Both the position numbers and the translations under genes were made by a program. From Methanoregulaceae archaeon (GTDB lineage Archaea > Halobacteriota > Methanomicrobia > Methanomicrobiales > Methanospirillaceae): a stretch of 7,417 bases of DNA. The stretch is from contig JACTVF010000208.1 of NCBI GenBank assembly GCA_019695435.1, positions 1 through 7,417 on the forward strand. The letters run 5' to 3'. The notes beneath the pieces were generated by a model. That model was not told the DNA's origin. It saw nothing but the letters and a program-made list of their open reading frames with translations, and ran no database searches. Shown one piece after another: positions 1-5,329 of this stretch. The stretch's first letter is position 1. Each line of letters starts with the position of its first letter.

Positions 1-468
1 GGCGATATACCAGGCGATGGCTGCACCGATAATCCCCAGGATAATCGCCTGAACGATCGGCGGGAAGGCAGCGCCGGAATAGCCAATCAGCACATTTGCG
101 TAATTGATATACCCGCACAGTACTGCGGCTGCAGTCAGCAGGTATGCAAGCACCAGGCCCCAGCCGGTGATCACCCCGGCATTGTTCCCCAGACCTTTCA
201 GGATAAAGGAGTACAGGTTCCCGGGCGTGGCAGATCGCTTTGTGAACTGGTTGACGCTAAAGGACACTAAGAGGAAGACCACCAGTCCGATAACGTATGC
301 AAGCCAGGTCCCGTTGCCGGCAAATCCGAATACCAGCGGGATAACAAGGGCCGGTGTCGCGCTGGGCGCGATAGCGGCAATGGACTGGCCCAGTACCTCA
401 AAATAGGACAGGTACGATTTTCTCAGTCCGTTTTGTTTGTTGTTCTCTGCAGTTGTAGTATCACTCAT
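1..468 (-). CDS. APC-superfamily amino acid permease, N-terminal part (cut by window edge)
   Basis: The 156 visible residues are the N-terminus of a polytopic membrane transporter; the rest lies left of base 1. After a polar cytoplasmic tail (residues 1-20) come hydrophobic segments at about 25-48, 52-71, 96-118 and 132-155, fitting the first four helices. The first carries a broken-helix motif rich in small residues and proline (IAAIAPSATPAL, 30-41), where APC transporters bind the substrate backbone. The loop after the second helix has R78-SATPGNLYSF, matching the family's conserved P-G-x-x-Y pattern. The ATG at 468 is preceded by GGAG seven bases upstream. The expected role is proton- or sodium-coupled uptake of an amino acid or amine; the substrate cannot be told from this part. 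No co-directional gene adjoins it: the leader is long and the next gene is terminated before it. I am confident of the superfamily, not the subfamily. Confidence 0.85.
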   Translation of the reverse strand, partial: MSDTTTAENNKQNGLRKSYLSYFEVLGQSIAAIAPSATPALVIPLVFGFAGNGTWLAYVIGLVVFLLVSFSVNQFTKRSATPGNLYSFILKGLGNNAGVITGWGLVLAYLLTAAAVLCGYINYANVLIGYSGAAFPPIVQAIILGIIGAAIAWYIA

Positions 469-660
469 TACGATTCTCCATTGTGTGATGAGCGTGGACG
501 TTCCCACGATTAGGGAGGGGGGACACAGGTGCAGTTCTCAAGGGAAAACCCGAGAAAGCGGTGACCGATTATTCAAATCCCGGAAAGTAATCTGACGGGC
601 GCTTTAATAATATCTGATAAATTCGCAATATTTGGGAAGATAATTCGAAATTTGATAACA
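469..660 (-). promoter_or_regulatory. Upstream region of the permease with a possible TATA box and leader hairpin
   Basis: No convincing gene lies between 469 and 910. Reading the minus strand toward the permease, GCGAATTTATCAG near 614-626 resembles a BRE plus TATA box, which would give a leader of roughly 130 bases. In that leader the bases at 493-508 form a short inverted repeat (CGTGG, six-base loop, CCACG) just upstream of the ribosome binding site. The stretch 600-690 is clearly more AT-rich than its surroundings, and contains TTCGAA and repeated GATAA-ATTCG-like words that could be operator sequences. Assignment is by eye only. Confidence 0.3.
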
Positions 661-910
661 TATGGGCAAATTTTTCCGACATAATCTCGTTTCCTTGCAG
701 CGGGACTGGTTCCATTGGGGAAGGGTACTAAGTGAATACCTGATAGGGTACATGTACTCAAAAAAGCGGGAAACGGCGGTCACGCCTTCCCATTATGGCC
801 CCGTAACCGTAGTACCAAAGAGAGTGCAGAATGCAGCGGGTTTTTGTCTGCTCCCGGATCTCCTGCAGGTGCACGGCCGCATGGCGTGTGGGCAGGTTAC
901 ATTAGTGCAT

Positions 911-940
911 CAAAAGGGTTCCGGCGCTCACTCCGGGACC
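911..940 (-). terminator. Likely terminator after the GNAT gene
   Basis: Read on the minus strand, GGTCCCGG, an eight-base loop and CCGGAACC form an eight-position stem with one mismatch, followed at once by CTTTTG. It lies 17 bases past the GNAT stop codon, where the metY-radical SAM-GNAT block should end. The T run is short, so efficiency may be modest. Confidence 0.45.
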
Positions 941-956
941 TGACATAGGTAATGGG

Positions 957-1433
957 CTATGGCAACGATCGTGTATTCTGCGTACCCAGCCTTTTTTTGA
1001 AGCCCCGGTACGAATCGGGGGCGTACCCGAGCGAGCGGTAGAACGGGACTGCATCGGTTCGTTCTCTCTCGGACACAAAAATGATGTAATTGCAGTTTCG
1101 CGAGACGGCATATGCCTCGACCTCACGCATCAGTGCCGAACCGATCCCCTGCTGCCGGAATTCGCGGTCAACAATCACGTCCTCGAGGACCATGAACGGG
1201 CGGCACTCGCCATAGATCTCCTCGCAGATGATTCCCATCAGGGACCCGGCGATCTCGTCGTCCACATCCGCTACCAGGAAGATATAATCCGGATCGTCCC
1301 TGAGCCGCCGGAATGTCTCCTGCATCCACCCAAGGGAGGACTCCTCGCTCCAGAACTGCACGTACAACCGGGCAAGGGCGGGAAGATCCTCCTCTGCGAG
1401 CCGTCTGATGATTATGGGATCATCCGAATACAT
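957..1433 (-). CDS. GNAT family N-acetyltransferase
   Basis: This is a 158-residue single-domain acetyltransferase of the GCN5-related family, which transfers an acetyl group from acetyl-CoA to an amine on a small molecule or protein. It opens with the typical IIIRRLAEEDLPAL (7-20). Motif A is at about 83-104, with the acetyl-CoA pyrophosphate loop R93-QQGIGSA. Motif B is FYRSLGYAPD (131-140). The open frame extends further upstream, but the ATG at 1433 fits the domain boundary and has GGAG seven bases before it; the extra upstream residues are a shadow of the radical SAM gene. It starts 43 bases after the radical SAM stop on the same strand and is probably co-transcribed with it, ending before the terminator-like hairpin at 911-940. 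The substrate cannot be predicted; a functional link with the neighbours is only inferred from position. Confidence 0.88.
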   Translation of the reverse strand: MYSDDPIIIRRLAEEDLPALARLYVQFWSEESSLGWMQETFRRLRDDPDYIFLVADVDDEIAGSLMGIICEEIYGECRPFMVLEDVIVDREFRQQGIGSALMREVEAYAVSRNCNYIIFVSERERTDAVPFYRSLGYAPDSYRGFKKRLGTQNTRSLP

Positions 1434-1476
1434 GGGGAGTCTCCGGGCAGCGGCAGGAAAACGCACCTGCATACGG

Positions 1477-2475
1477 CTACACCACACCCTTTTCCCGCAA
1501 CGCATCGTGGAGCAGGGAATTCCCGTCGCAGAGGTAGCAGTGGTTCCGGGTGCCCGCGGGTACCGCATGATCGTGGACAATCTCCGCTGCCTCGCGGTTT
1601 GTCTGTGCATACCATTCCGCAAACGGTGCCCGGTGGCCGAAAAGTTTCGAGCCGGGATTGGGGGACCAGACAAACGGGATCACGTTTGCGCCCAGTTCCG
1701 AGATCGCCTTCACACCGGTAAGGAACGTCTCTTTGGGTTCCAGCCCCATGACAAAGATCGCATAGACATTACCCTCCCCGAAAACGCCGACCGCCTGTTT
1801 TATGCTGGATACGAACTCGTCGTGCGAGGTGCCGGCCGCCTTTCCCGGGCAGATAGCCTCGTAGTATTTTTTGTCCCAGACCTCCATGGCAAAACAGAGC
1901 GAGCCAATACCGGTCTCGTAGTACTGGTGGATCGTATCGCCTTTTGCCGGCGAGGGAAGGAGGGTGCCGGGCACCGTGTCAAACCCCGTGTGCTCACGGA
2001 TCGAGGCAAGGATCTCCGAGACGATCGCCACCTCCCGCTGCGGGGTGATGCACCCGCCGGTGAGATTCACGTGGTTGACATCGCCCTCCGCCCATGCGGC
2101 CTTTACCACCTCACCCACGTCCACCGGGTCCTTCTTTCTCATGACCGAGTCGTATACATTGGAAGTGGAGACCAGGTTACAGAACGCGCACTGCTGGTTT
2201 TTTGCAAAGTGGGAGCAGTAGTTCTGGTAGCAGAAGAAGAGGCAGTCCTTCCCGCCGATCTGGCCGACTTTTATCATGTCGTTACCCTTAGTGGTCTTTT
2301 TCTCGTAATACCGGGGCCGCCGGAGCCACTGTACCTCACAGACCGACCGGTCGTTGTGGTACAGCTGCAGCCTGCCATCCTCGGGCACCACGTGGTACTG
2401 CGAGTGCGAGTTCTTGCGGTACTGTACTACGGTTCCGTCAGGGAGGGAGAAGTCGTCAGGGAGCTTCTGCTCCAC
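1477..2475 (-). CDS. Radical SAM protein body with CX8CX2C cluster motif; 5' end interrupted by an inserted element
   Basis: This covers the readable 332-residue body from a GTG at 2475. Three cysteines C87, C96 and C99 (CSHFAKNQQCAFC) are spaced CX8CX2C and are the probable ligands of the 4Fe-4S cluster that cleaves S-adenosylmethionine; the usual spacing is CX3CX2C. NLTGGC (137-142) fits the glycine-rich SAM-contact strand. A second pair, C313 and C316, sits in NHCYLCDGNSLLHDAL near the C-terminus and may bind another metal centre. The GTG is unlikely to be the original start: it has no good Shine-Dalgarno sequence, and the same frame reads protein-like for 35 codons upstream without any start codon until TAA at 2581-2583, inside an 81-bp element. 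Excising the element restores a 387-residue frame from ATG 2721. The reaction is unknown. The protein is probably a pseudogene product or made only by weak re-initiation. Confidence 0.75.
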   Translation of the reverse strand: MEQKLPDDFSLPDGTVVQYRKNSHSQYHVVPEDGRLQLYHNDRSVCEVQWLRRPRYYEKKTTKGNDMIKVGQIGGKDCLFFCYQNYCSHFAKNQQCAFCNLVSTSNVYDSVMRKKDPVDVGEVVKAAWAEGDVNHVNLTGGCITPQREVAIVSEILASIREHTGFDTVPGTLLPSPAKGDTIHQYYETGIGSLCFAMEVWDKKYYEAICPGKAAGTSHDEFVSSIKQAVGVFGEGNVYAIFVMGLEPKETFLTGVKAISELGANVIPFVWSPNPGSKLFGHRAPFAEWYAQTNREAAEIVHDHAVPAGTRNHCYLCDGNSLLHDALREKGVV

Positions 2476-2582
2476 GTGGTTTTCAAAGTCCCACCCAAAG
2501 AGGCCGTGGTTCTGCTCCTTGTACCGGGTCCCGACCTCCGCAACACTTGCAGGATCTGACCGTATCCCCTCGGTGCGGTTTT

Positions 2583-2663
2583 AGGCTCTGTCAAGTCATC
2601 GGGAGTTATGACAAATACTACGTCGAAAAATATATATCCCCTCCCGAAGACTTGACAGAGCCT
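2583..2663. mobile_element. 81-bp MITE-like element with 23-bp terminal inverted repeats
   Basis: The left arm 2583-2605 begins AGGCTCTGTCAAGTC and the right arm 2641-2663 ends GACTTGACAGAGCCT. The arms pair over 23 bases with a single mismatch (2598 against 2648). The 35-base core is AT-rich and carries no coding sequence. Size, structure and lack of a transposase fit a MITE or the fused ends of a small insertion sequence mobilised by an enzyme elsewhere. No clear target-site duplication is visible; the flanks read TTTT and CTTTG on the plus strand. The element interrupts the radical SAM gene, and a third copy of its end lies at 5053-5075. A transcribed hairpin of this strength could also act as an RNA structure, but its position inside a reading frame favours insertion. 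Confidence 0.75.
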
Positions 2664-2721
2664 CTTTGAGGTCTGCGTATTCTTTCCTGACGATGCCGAG
2701 CGAGCCACGAAGCATAGTCAT
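2596..2721 (-). pseudogene. Detached N-terminal fragment of the radical SAM gene
   Basis: The ATG at 2721 begins three bases after the metY stop codon, the spacing expected of a coupled operon gene. It encodes MTMLRGSLGIVRKEYADLKE, then enters the 81-bp inverted-repeat element at 2663 and ends at a TGA (2596-2598) within it, giving 41 codons. A second stop (TAA, 2581-2583) follows in frame. The frame is the same as that of the radical SAM body, and joining the codons on either side of the element gives ...YADLKENRTEGIRSD..., a continuous protein-like sequence. I therefore read it as the original N-terminus of that gene, split off by the insertion. An alternative is that the short frame is chance and the body starts elsewhere, but the matching phase and the tight spacing to metY argue against this. 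Confidence 0.65.
2624..2637 (+). promoter_or_regulatory. BRE/TATA-like sequence inside the inserted element
   Basis: CGAAAAATATATAT in the element core matches an archaeal purine-rich BRE followed by a TATA box reading rightwards. Initiation about 25 bases on would fall near 2655-2660 and produce RNA antisense to the 5' end of the radical SAM gene and the 3' end of metY. The TATA part is nearly symmetrical, so leftward activity toward the radical SAM body cannot be excluded. Whether it is used is unknown. Confidence 0.35.
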
Positions 2722-2724
2722 ACC

Positions 2725-4149
2725 CTATACTTGGGCAAGAGCCTGATTAAGATCGTCGATGATATCTTCGATATCCTCGGTTCCGACGGCAAGTCTGACA
2801 TAGTCAGGAGTAACGCCGGTCTTTGCCTGTTCTTCGGTAGTGAGCTGCTGATGGGTTGTGGTTGCCGGGTGGATCACGAGGCTCTTTGAGTCCCCGATAT
2901 TTGCGAGGTCACTGAAGAGCTTTAAGGCATCGATGAACTTCCTGCTCGCCACCTCTCCTCCCTTGATCCCGACACCTACGATGGGGCCGAAGCCGCCCTT
3001 GAGGTATTTTACCGCAAGTTCGTGGTTTGCATCATCCGGCAGGCCAGGATAGGTAACCCACGCGACCTTCGGGTGATTCTTGAGGTACTGTGCAACGGCA
3101 AGTGCATTCTCCGAGTGGCGGGGGACCCGCAGGTGCAAGGTTTCAAGGCCGAGGAGGAAGAGCCAGGCATTGAACGGACTCAGGACGGCTCCTGTGTCCA
3201 TGAAGATGTAGAGCCGCGTTCTAAAAATGAACGCAACGTTCCCGAGGCCCGGATAGTTACCGAACGCTTCCCACCACTTGAGGCCGTGGTAGCTCGGGTC
3301 GGGCTCGGTAAACTCGGGGAACTTGCCGTTGTTCCAGGCAAACCTGCCTGAATCAACGATCACACCGCCAATAGAGGTTCCGTGGCCGCCGATGTACTTG
3401 GTGGCCGAGTGAACGATGATATCTACACCGTGGTCGATTGGGCGGACAAGACCGATACCGGTGGTGTTGTCCACGACCACCGGGATACCGTGCTCATGGG
3501 CGATTTTTACGATCGCTTCAAAGTCAGGGGTGTCAAGCTTCGGGTTGCCCACGGTCTCGGCGTAGATGGCGCGGGTCTTTGGGGTAATTGCCTTCCTGAA
3601 CGCCTCGGGCTTTGAGGAGTCCACGAACACTACATGCCTCCCGAATTTCGGGAATGTGTAGTGGAAGAGCTCGTAAGTGCCGCCGTACAGGTTGTCGGCA
3701 GAGATGATCTCGTCCCCGGGTCGGGTGATGGTAAGGAGTGCATAGGTGATCGCGGCCTGGCCCGAGGCCGTGGCAAGAGCTCCCGTTCCCCCCTCAAGAG
3801 CGGCAATCCTGTTCTCGAACACATCGGTTGTCGGGTTCTCGCCACGGGTATAGATGTTGCCTAATTCCCTCAGGGCGCACAGGTCTTCTGCGTGCTTTGT
3901 GCTCTTGAACACATACGAGGTTGTCTGGTAAATCGGAACTGCACGTGACCCGGTTGTCGGGTCCGGGACCTGCCCCGCATGCAGGGCAAGTGTGCCTAGG
4001 TTAAATTTCTTCTCGGTAATGGCTATCGCCTCGGTTGGTTTATGATCCGGGTTCTGTTCTTTCCTGTCGGCATTTTTCCTTAAGGACGGATTTTCTCTCG
4101 AAAGGAATCCAAAAATATTCCCTGTCAATAGTATGTGCATTATGATCAT
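2725..4149 (-). CDS. metY: O-acetylhomoserine sulfhydrylase (Cys/Met metabolism PLP enzyme)
   Basis: A cytoplasmic PLP enzyme of the Cys/Met metabolism family, expected to make homocysteine from O-acetylhomoserine and sulfide for methionine synthesis. From the ATG at 4149 the frame has 474 residues. Landmarks are [20 protein letters not shown] (56-75), Y100-T-R102 contacting the PLP phosphate of the partner subunit, ATASGQAAI near 127, the pyridine-nitrogen aspartate D227 in VVVDNT, and the Schiff-base lysine K251 in SATKYIGGH. The C-terminal [16 protein letters not shown] is typical. Family members are about 430 residues; here the conserved N-terminus ([15 protein letters not shown]) begins at residue 45, so 43-44 residues are extra. 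No ribosome binding site precedes the ATGs at 4149 or 4140, whereas GAGG lies eight bases before an ATT codon at 4018-4020 that would give 431 residues. The true start is uncertain. The stop is three bases before the radical SAM ATG, suggesting translational coupling. A related gamma-lyase is possible, but the overall pattern favours MetY. Confidence 0.88.
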   Translation of the reverse strand: MIIMHILLTGNIFGFLSRENPSLRKNADRKEQNPDHKPTEAIAITEKKFNLGTLALHAGQVPDPTTGSRAVPIYQTTSYVFKSTKHAEDLCALRELGNIYTRGENPTTDVFENRIAALEGGTGALATASGQAAITYALLTITRPGDEIISADNLYGGTYELFHYTFPKFGRHVVFVDSSKPEAFRKAITPKTRAIYAETVGNPKLDTPDFEAIVKIAHEHGIPVVVDNTTGIGLVRPIDHGVDIIVHSATKYIGGHGTSIGGVIVDSGRFAWNNGKFPEFTEPDPSYHGLKWWEAFGNYPGLGNVAFIFRTRLYIFMDTGAVLSPFNAWLFLLGLETLHLRVPRHSENALAVAQYLKNHPKVAWVTYPGLPDDANHELAVKYLKGGFGPIVGVGIKGGEVASRKFIDALKLFSDLANIGDSKSLVIHPATTTHQQLTTEEQAKTGVTPDYVRLAVGTEDIEDIIDDLNQALAQV

Positions 4150-4609
4150 GATGGAACATGACCCGTACAGGGGATAGCTGTTATCATCATTTTAGAGAGC
4201 GTTTTTGGTAGTCTACTCCTGAAGGTAGATCCGGAATTCAGGTGATCCTCATGGTGAAACAGGCCGTGCAATCTGATGCTGGTTTCTGCTGTCCCGGATA
4301 TACGATTACTTCGAAATCCCGTAAATACCATGGGAAACGAGTAAAAAACTAATCAAAATGCACATTTTCCGTACGGTACCGGCAAAACTTGTCGGTAACG
4401 GGTACCGGCACCGTTTTATAACAGTATGGCAGTACTGCAGAAGCATGAGTGTCAGCAAAAGAAGCCCAAGGGGAACCGAACCCCCGGGCAGGGTGCGTGC
4501 AATCGACATTTTGAGGCAAAATTTCATGAGACAATATGGTCATGGCCGGAGTGTAGAGCCACCGGTCACGGCAGGCGTCCATCAAGATCATGGAATCGAA
4601 ATCGGCGTA
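4150..4609. other. Non-coding stretch upstream of metY
   Basis: No convincing gene is visible here; overlapping short frames on both strands show no recognisable domain. It holds an inverted repeat CCTGAA...TTCAGG (4218-4242, 13-base loop), a ten-base direct repeat GGTACCGGCA (4375-4384 and 4401-4410), and a TATA-like TTTTATAA at 4414-4421 followed by the short stem CAGTA...TACTG. A rightward leaderless start from that TATA at ATG 4445 would encode 68 residues, but there is no supporting coding signal. The metY promoter must lie here or within the first 130 bases of the annotated metY frame; I cannot place it with confidence. Confidence 0.35.
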
Positions 4610-4843
4610 TCATGCCCACATACCGGGAATGCCCATGATTTTTTGTAGGGTACCTAGGGCAGATTCCTTCTTGCCGTTTCCAAAAAGCTCCGGAAAACGA
4701 CAACACTGCCCAGAGCTCCGGATACCGCCAAGCCGCTCAACGACACCTGCCGGTTCGGCGCCGGAACGACTGGTCCCGGCAGTGCTGCCGGATCGCTCCT
4801 GAACCGCTGCATGCATGAGGGGATGCACAGTGTGGGTGTTCAT
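4610..4843 (-). CDS. Possible small protein, 77 residues, unknown
   Basis: I do not recognise this product. It is rich in glycine, serine and arginine with two adjacent cysteines (GQCCRFPELFGNGKKES) and no membrane segment. Support comes from its start: AAGGAG lies nine bases before the ATG at 4843, and a symmetrical TATA-like GGTATATACC (4899-4908) lies at a distance that would give a leader of about 33 bases. In that leader TTCAC...GTGAA (4860-4875) forms a small hairpin just before the ribosome binding site. The preceding small frame ends with its TAA overlapping this Shine-Dalgarno sequence. Composition is not strongly coding-like, so it could be a chance frame or a decayed gene. Confidence 0.35.
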   Translation of the reverse strand: MNTHTVHPLMHAAVQERSGSTAGTSRSGAEPAGVVERLGGIRSSGQCCRFPELFGNGKKESALGTLQKIMGIPGMWA

Positions 4844-4856
4844 GGTTTTTCGCTCC

Positions 4857-5027
4857 TTATTCACGAAAGAGTGAACATGTGCATATGGAACGGCTTCTGG
4901 TATATACCCTGATTTTACGTTGATTTTTGCCGGTTTTTTCTGATTTTAAAAAACAATCCAACAATTTTGCCGCAACCAGGCCAATTCCCTCAGGAGTTTC
5001 TGCCAGAATACAGGTACTTAATGGCAT
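4857..5027 (-). CDS. Doubtful small protein, 56 residues, unknown
   Basis: From ATG 5027 the frame reads MPLSTCILAETPEGIGLVAA and ends in a basic, cysteine-containing tail. No family is recognised. Upstream there is only a weak AGAG-type ribosome site, and a TATA-like CATAAAAATT near 5098-5107 that would place the solitary element end at 5053-5075 in the leader region. Its TAA overlaps the Shine-Dalgarno sequence of the next small frame, an arrangement seen in real operons but also possible by chance. The frame is open further upstream to 5096. Low confidence that it is translated. Confidence 0.2.
   Translation of the reverse strand: MPLSTCILAETPEGIGLVAAKLLDCFLKSEKTGKNQRKIRVYTRSRSICTCSLFRE
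4899..4908 (-). promoter_or_regulatory. Palindromic TATA-like box upstream of the 77-residue ORF
   Basis: GGTATATACC is a perfect ten-base palindrome with a TATA core, about 60 bases before the ATG at 4843. Initiation about 25 bases downstream would begin near 4877. Being symmetrical, it gives no direction by itself; the minus strand is chosen because a start with a good ribosome site follows. It could instead be an operator. Confidence 0.3.
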
Positions 5028-5052
5028 TCGATATCTCTTATGGAGAAGATAA

Positions 5053-5075
5053 CCTCCCGCAGACTTGACAGAACC
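5053..5075. repeat. Solitary copy of the inserted element's terminal repeat
   Basis: These 23 bases match the right end of the 81-bp element (2640-2662) at 21 positions, sharing CCTCCCG and AGACTTGACAGA and differing at two bases. I find no matching partner arm nearby, so it looks like a decayed element or a one-ended remnant. It lies about 100 bases beyond the 3' end of the tRNA-Phe gene in a gene-poor stretch. Confidence 0.6.
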
Positions 5076-5127
5076 ACAAAAAACATCAGCAATCAATTTT
5101 TATGTGTAAAAGTTCAAAGGGGAAATA

Positions 5128-5144
5128 CGGGCAAATTAAGCCCG
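5128..5144 (-). terminator. Hairpin and T-rich tract downstream of tRNA-Phe
   Basis: CGGGC, a seven-base AT loop and GCCCG form a five-base-pair hairpin, beginning 34 bases past the tRNA 3' end. On the minus strand it is preceded by TTCTAATTTTATTTT and followed by TATTTCC. Archaeal termination mostly needs T runs, so the preceding T-rich stretch (about 5145-5160) may be the actual signal. Confidence 0.4.
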
Positions 5145-5177
5145 AAAATAAAATTAGAACATATCCCCTCGTCCGAA

Positions 5178-5251
5178 TGCCCCAGCCCGGATTTGAACCG
5201 GGGACAACCAGATCTTCAGTCTGGCGCTCTCCCAGTCTGAGCTACTAGGGC
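5178..5251 (-). tRNA. tRNA-Phe (anticodon GAA)
   Basis: The minus strand folds as a full cloverleaf of 74 bases. The acceptor stem GCCCTAG pairs with CTGGGGC (one G-T pair), followed by discriminator A. The D arm is GCTC...GAGC. The anticodon stem CCAGA/TCTGG encloses CTGAAGA, giving anticodon GAA, which reads the phenylalanine codons TTT and TTC. The T arm CCCGG-TTCAAAT-CCGGG is canonical. CCA is not encoded, so it must be added after transcription, as in many archaea. No intron is seen. Confidence 0.96.
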
Positions 5252-5275
5252 AGGAGTACAAATGTTGGTAGTTGT

Positions 5276-5287
5276 GATTAATAAAGG
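5276..5287 (-). promoter_or_regulatory. TATA box for tRNA-Phe, possibly shared with the divergent DHH gene
   Basis: On the minus strand CCTTTATTAATC is centred about 30 bases before the tRNA 5' end, the distance expected for archaeal transcription starting at or near the mature end. Read on the plus strand, the same AT-rich core is about 50 bases before the ATG of the DHH gene and could serve it with a short leader. The dual use is inference. Confidence 0.5.
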
Positions 5288-5329
5288 ATATGCTCTGTAA
5301 GGCGATGTGCCCCCTGACCTCTCTTATTT

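Noticed and set aside
662..943. A 93-codon plus-strand frame between the permease and GNAT genes
   Set aside because: There is no ribosome site and no recognisable motif, its composition is not coding-like, and it runs through the probable terminator of the GNAT gene.
1408..2559. A 383-codon plus-strand open frame opposite the radical SAM and GNAT genes
   Set aside because: It is antisense to genes with clear motifs, has no domain of its own, and is explained by the high GC content of the opposite strand.
2576..2670. Target-site duplication flanking the 81-bp element
   Set aside because: Neither the eight-base nor the shorter flanks match clearly; AAAG and AAAA on the minus strand are only suggestive.
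4358..4648. A 96-codon plus-strand frame, with an internal ATG at 4445 about 25 bases after a TATA-like box
   Set aside because: The promoter spacing is attractive, but the protein shows no domain, low complexity of evidence, and overlaps the small minus-strand frame.
5040..5240. A plus-strand frame crossing the tRNA-Phe gene
   Set aside because: Most of its 3' half is the antisense of a well-formed tRNA.
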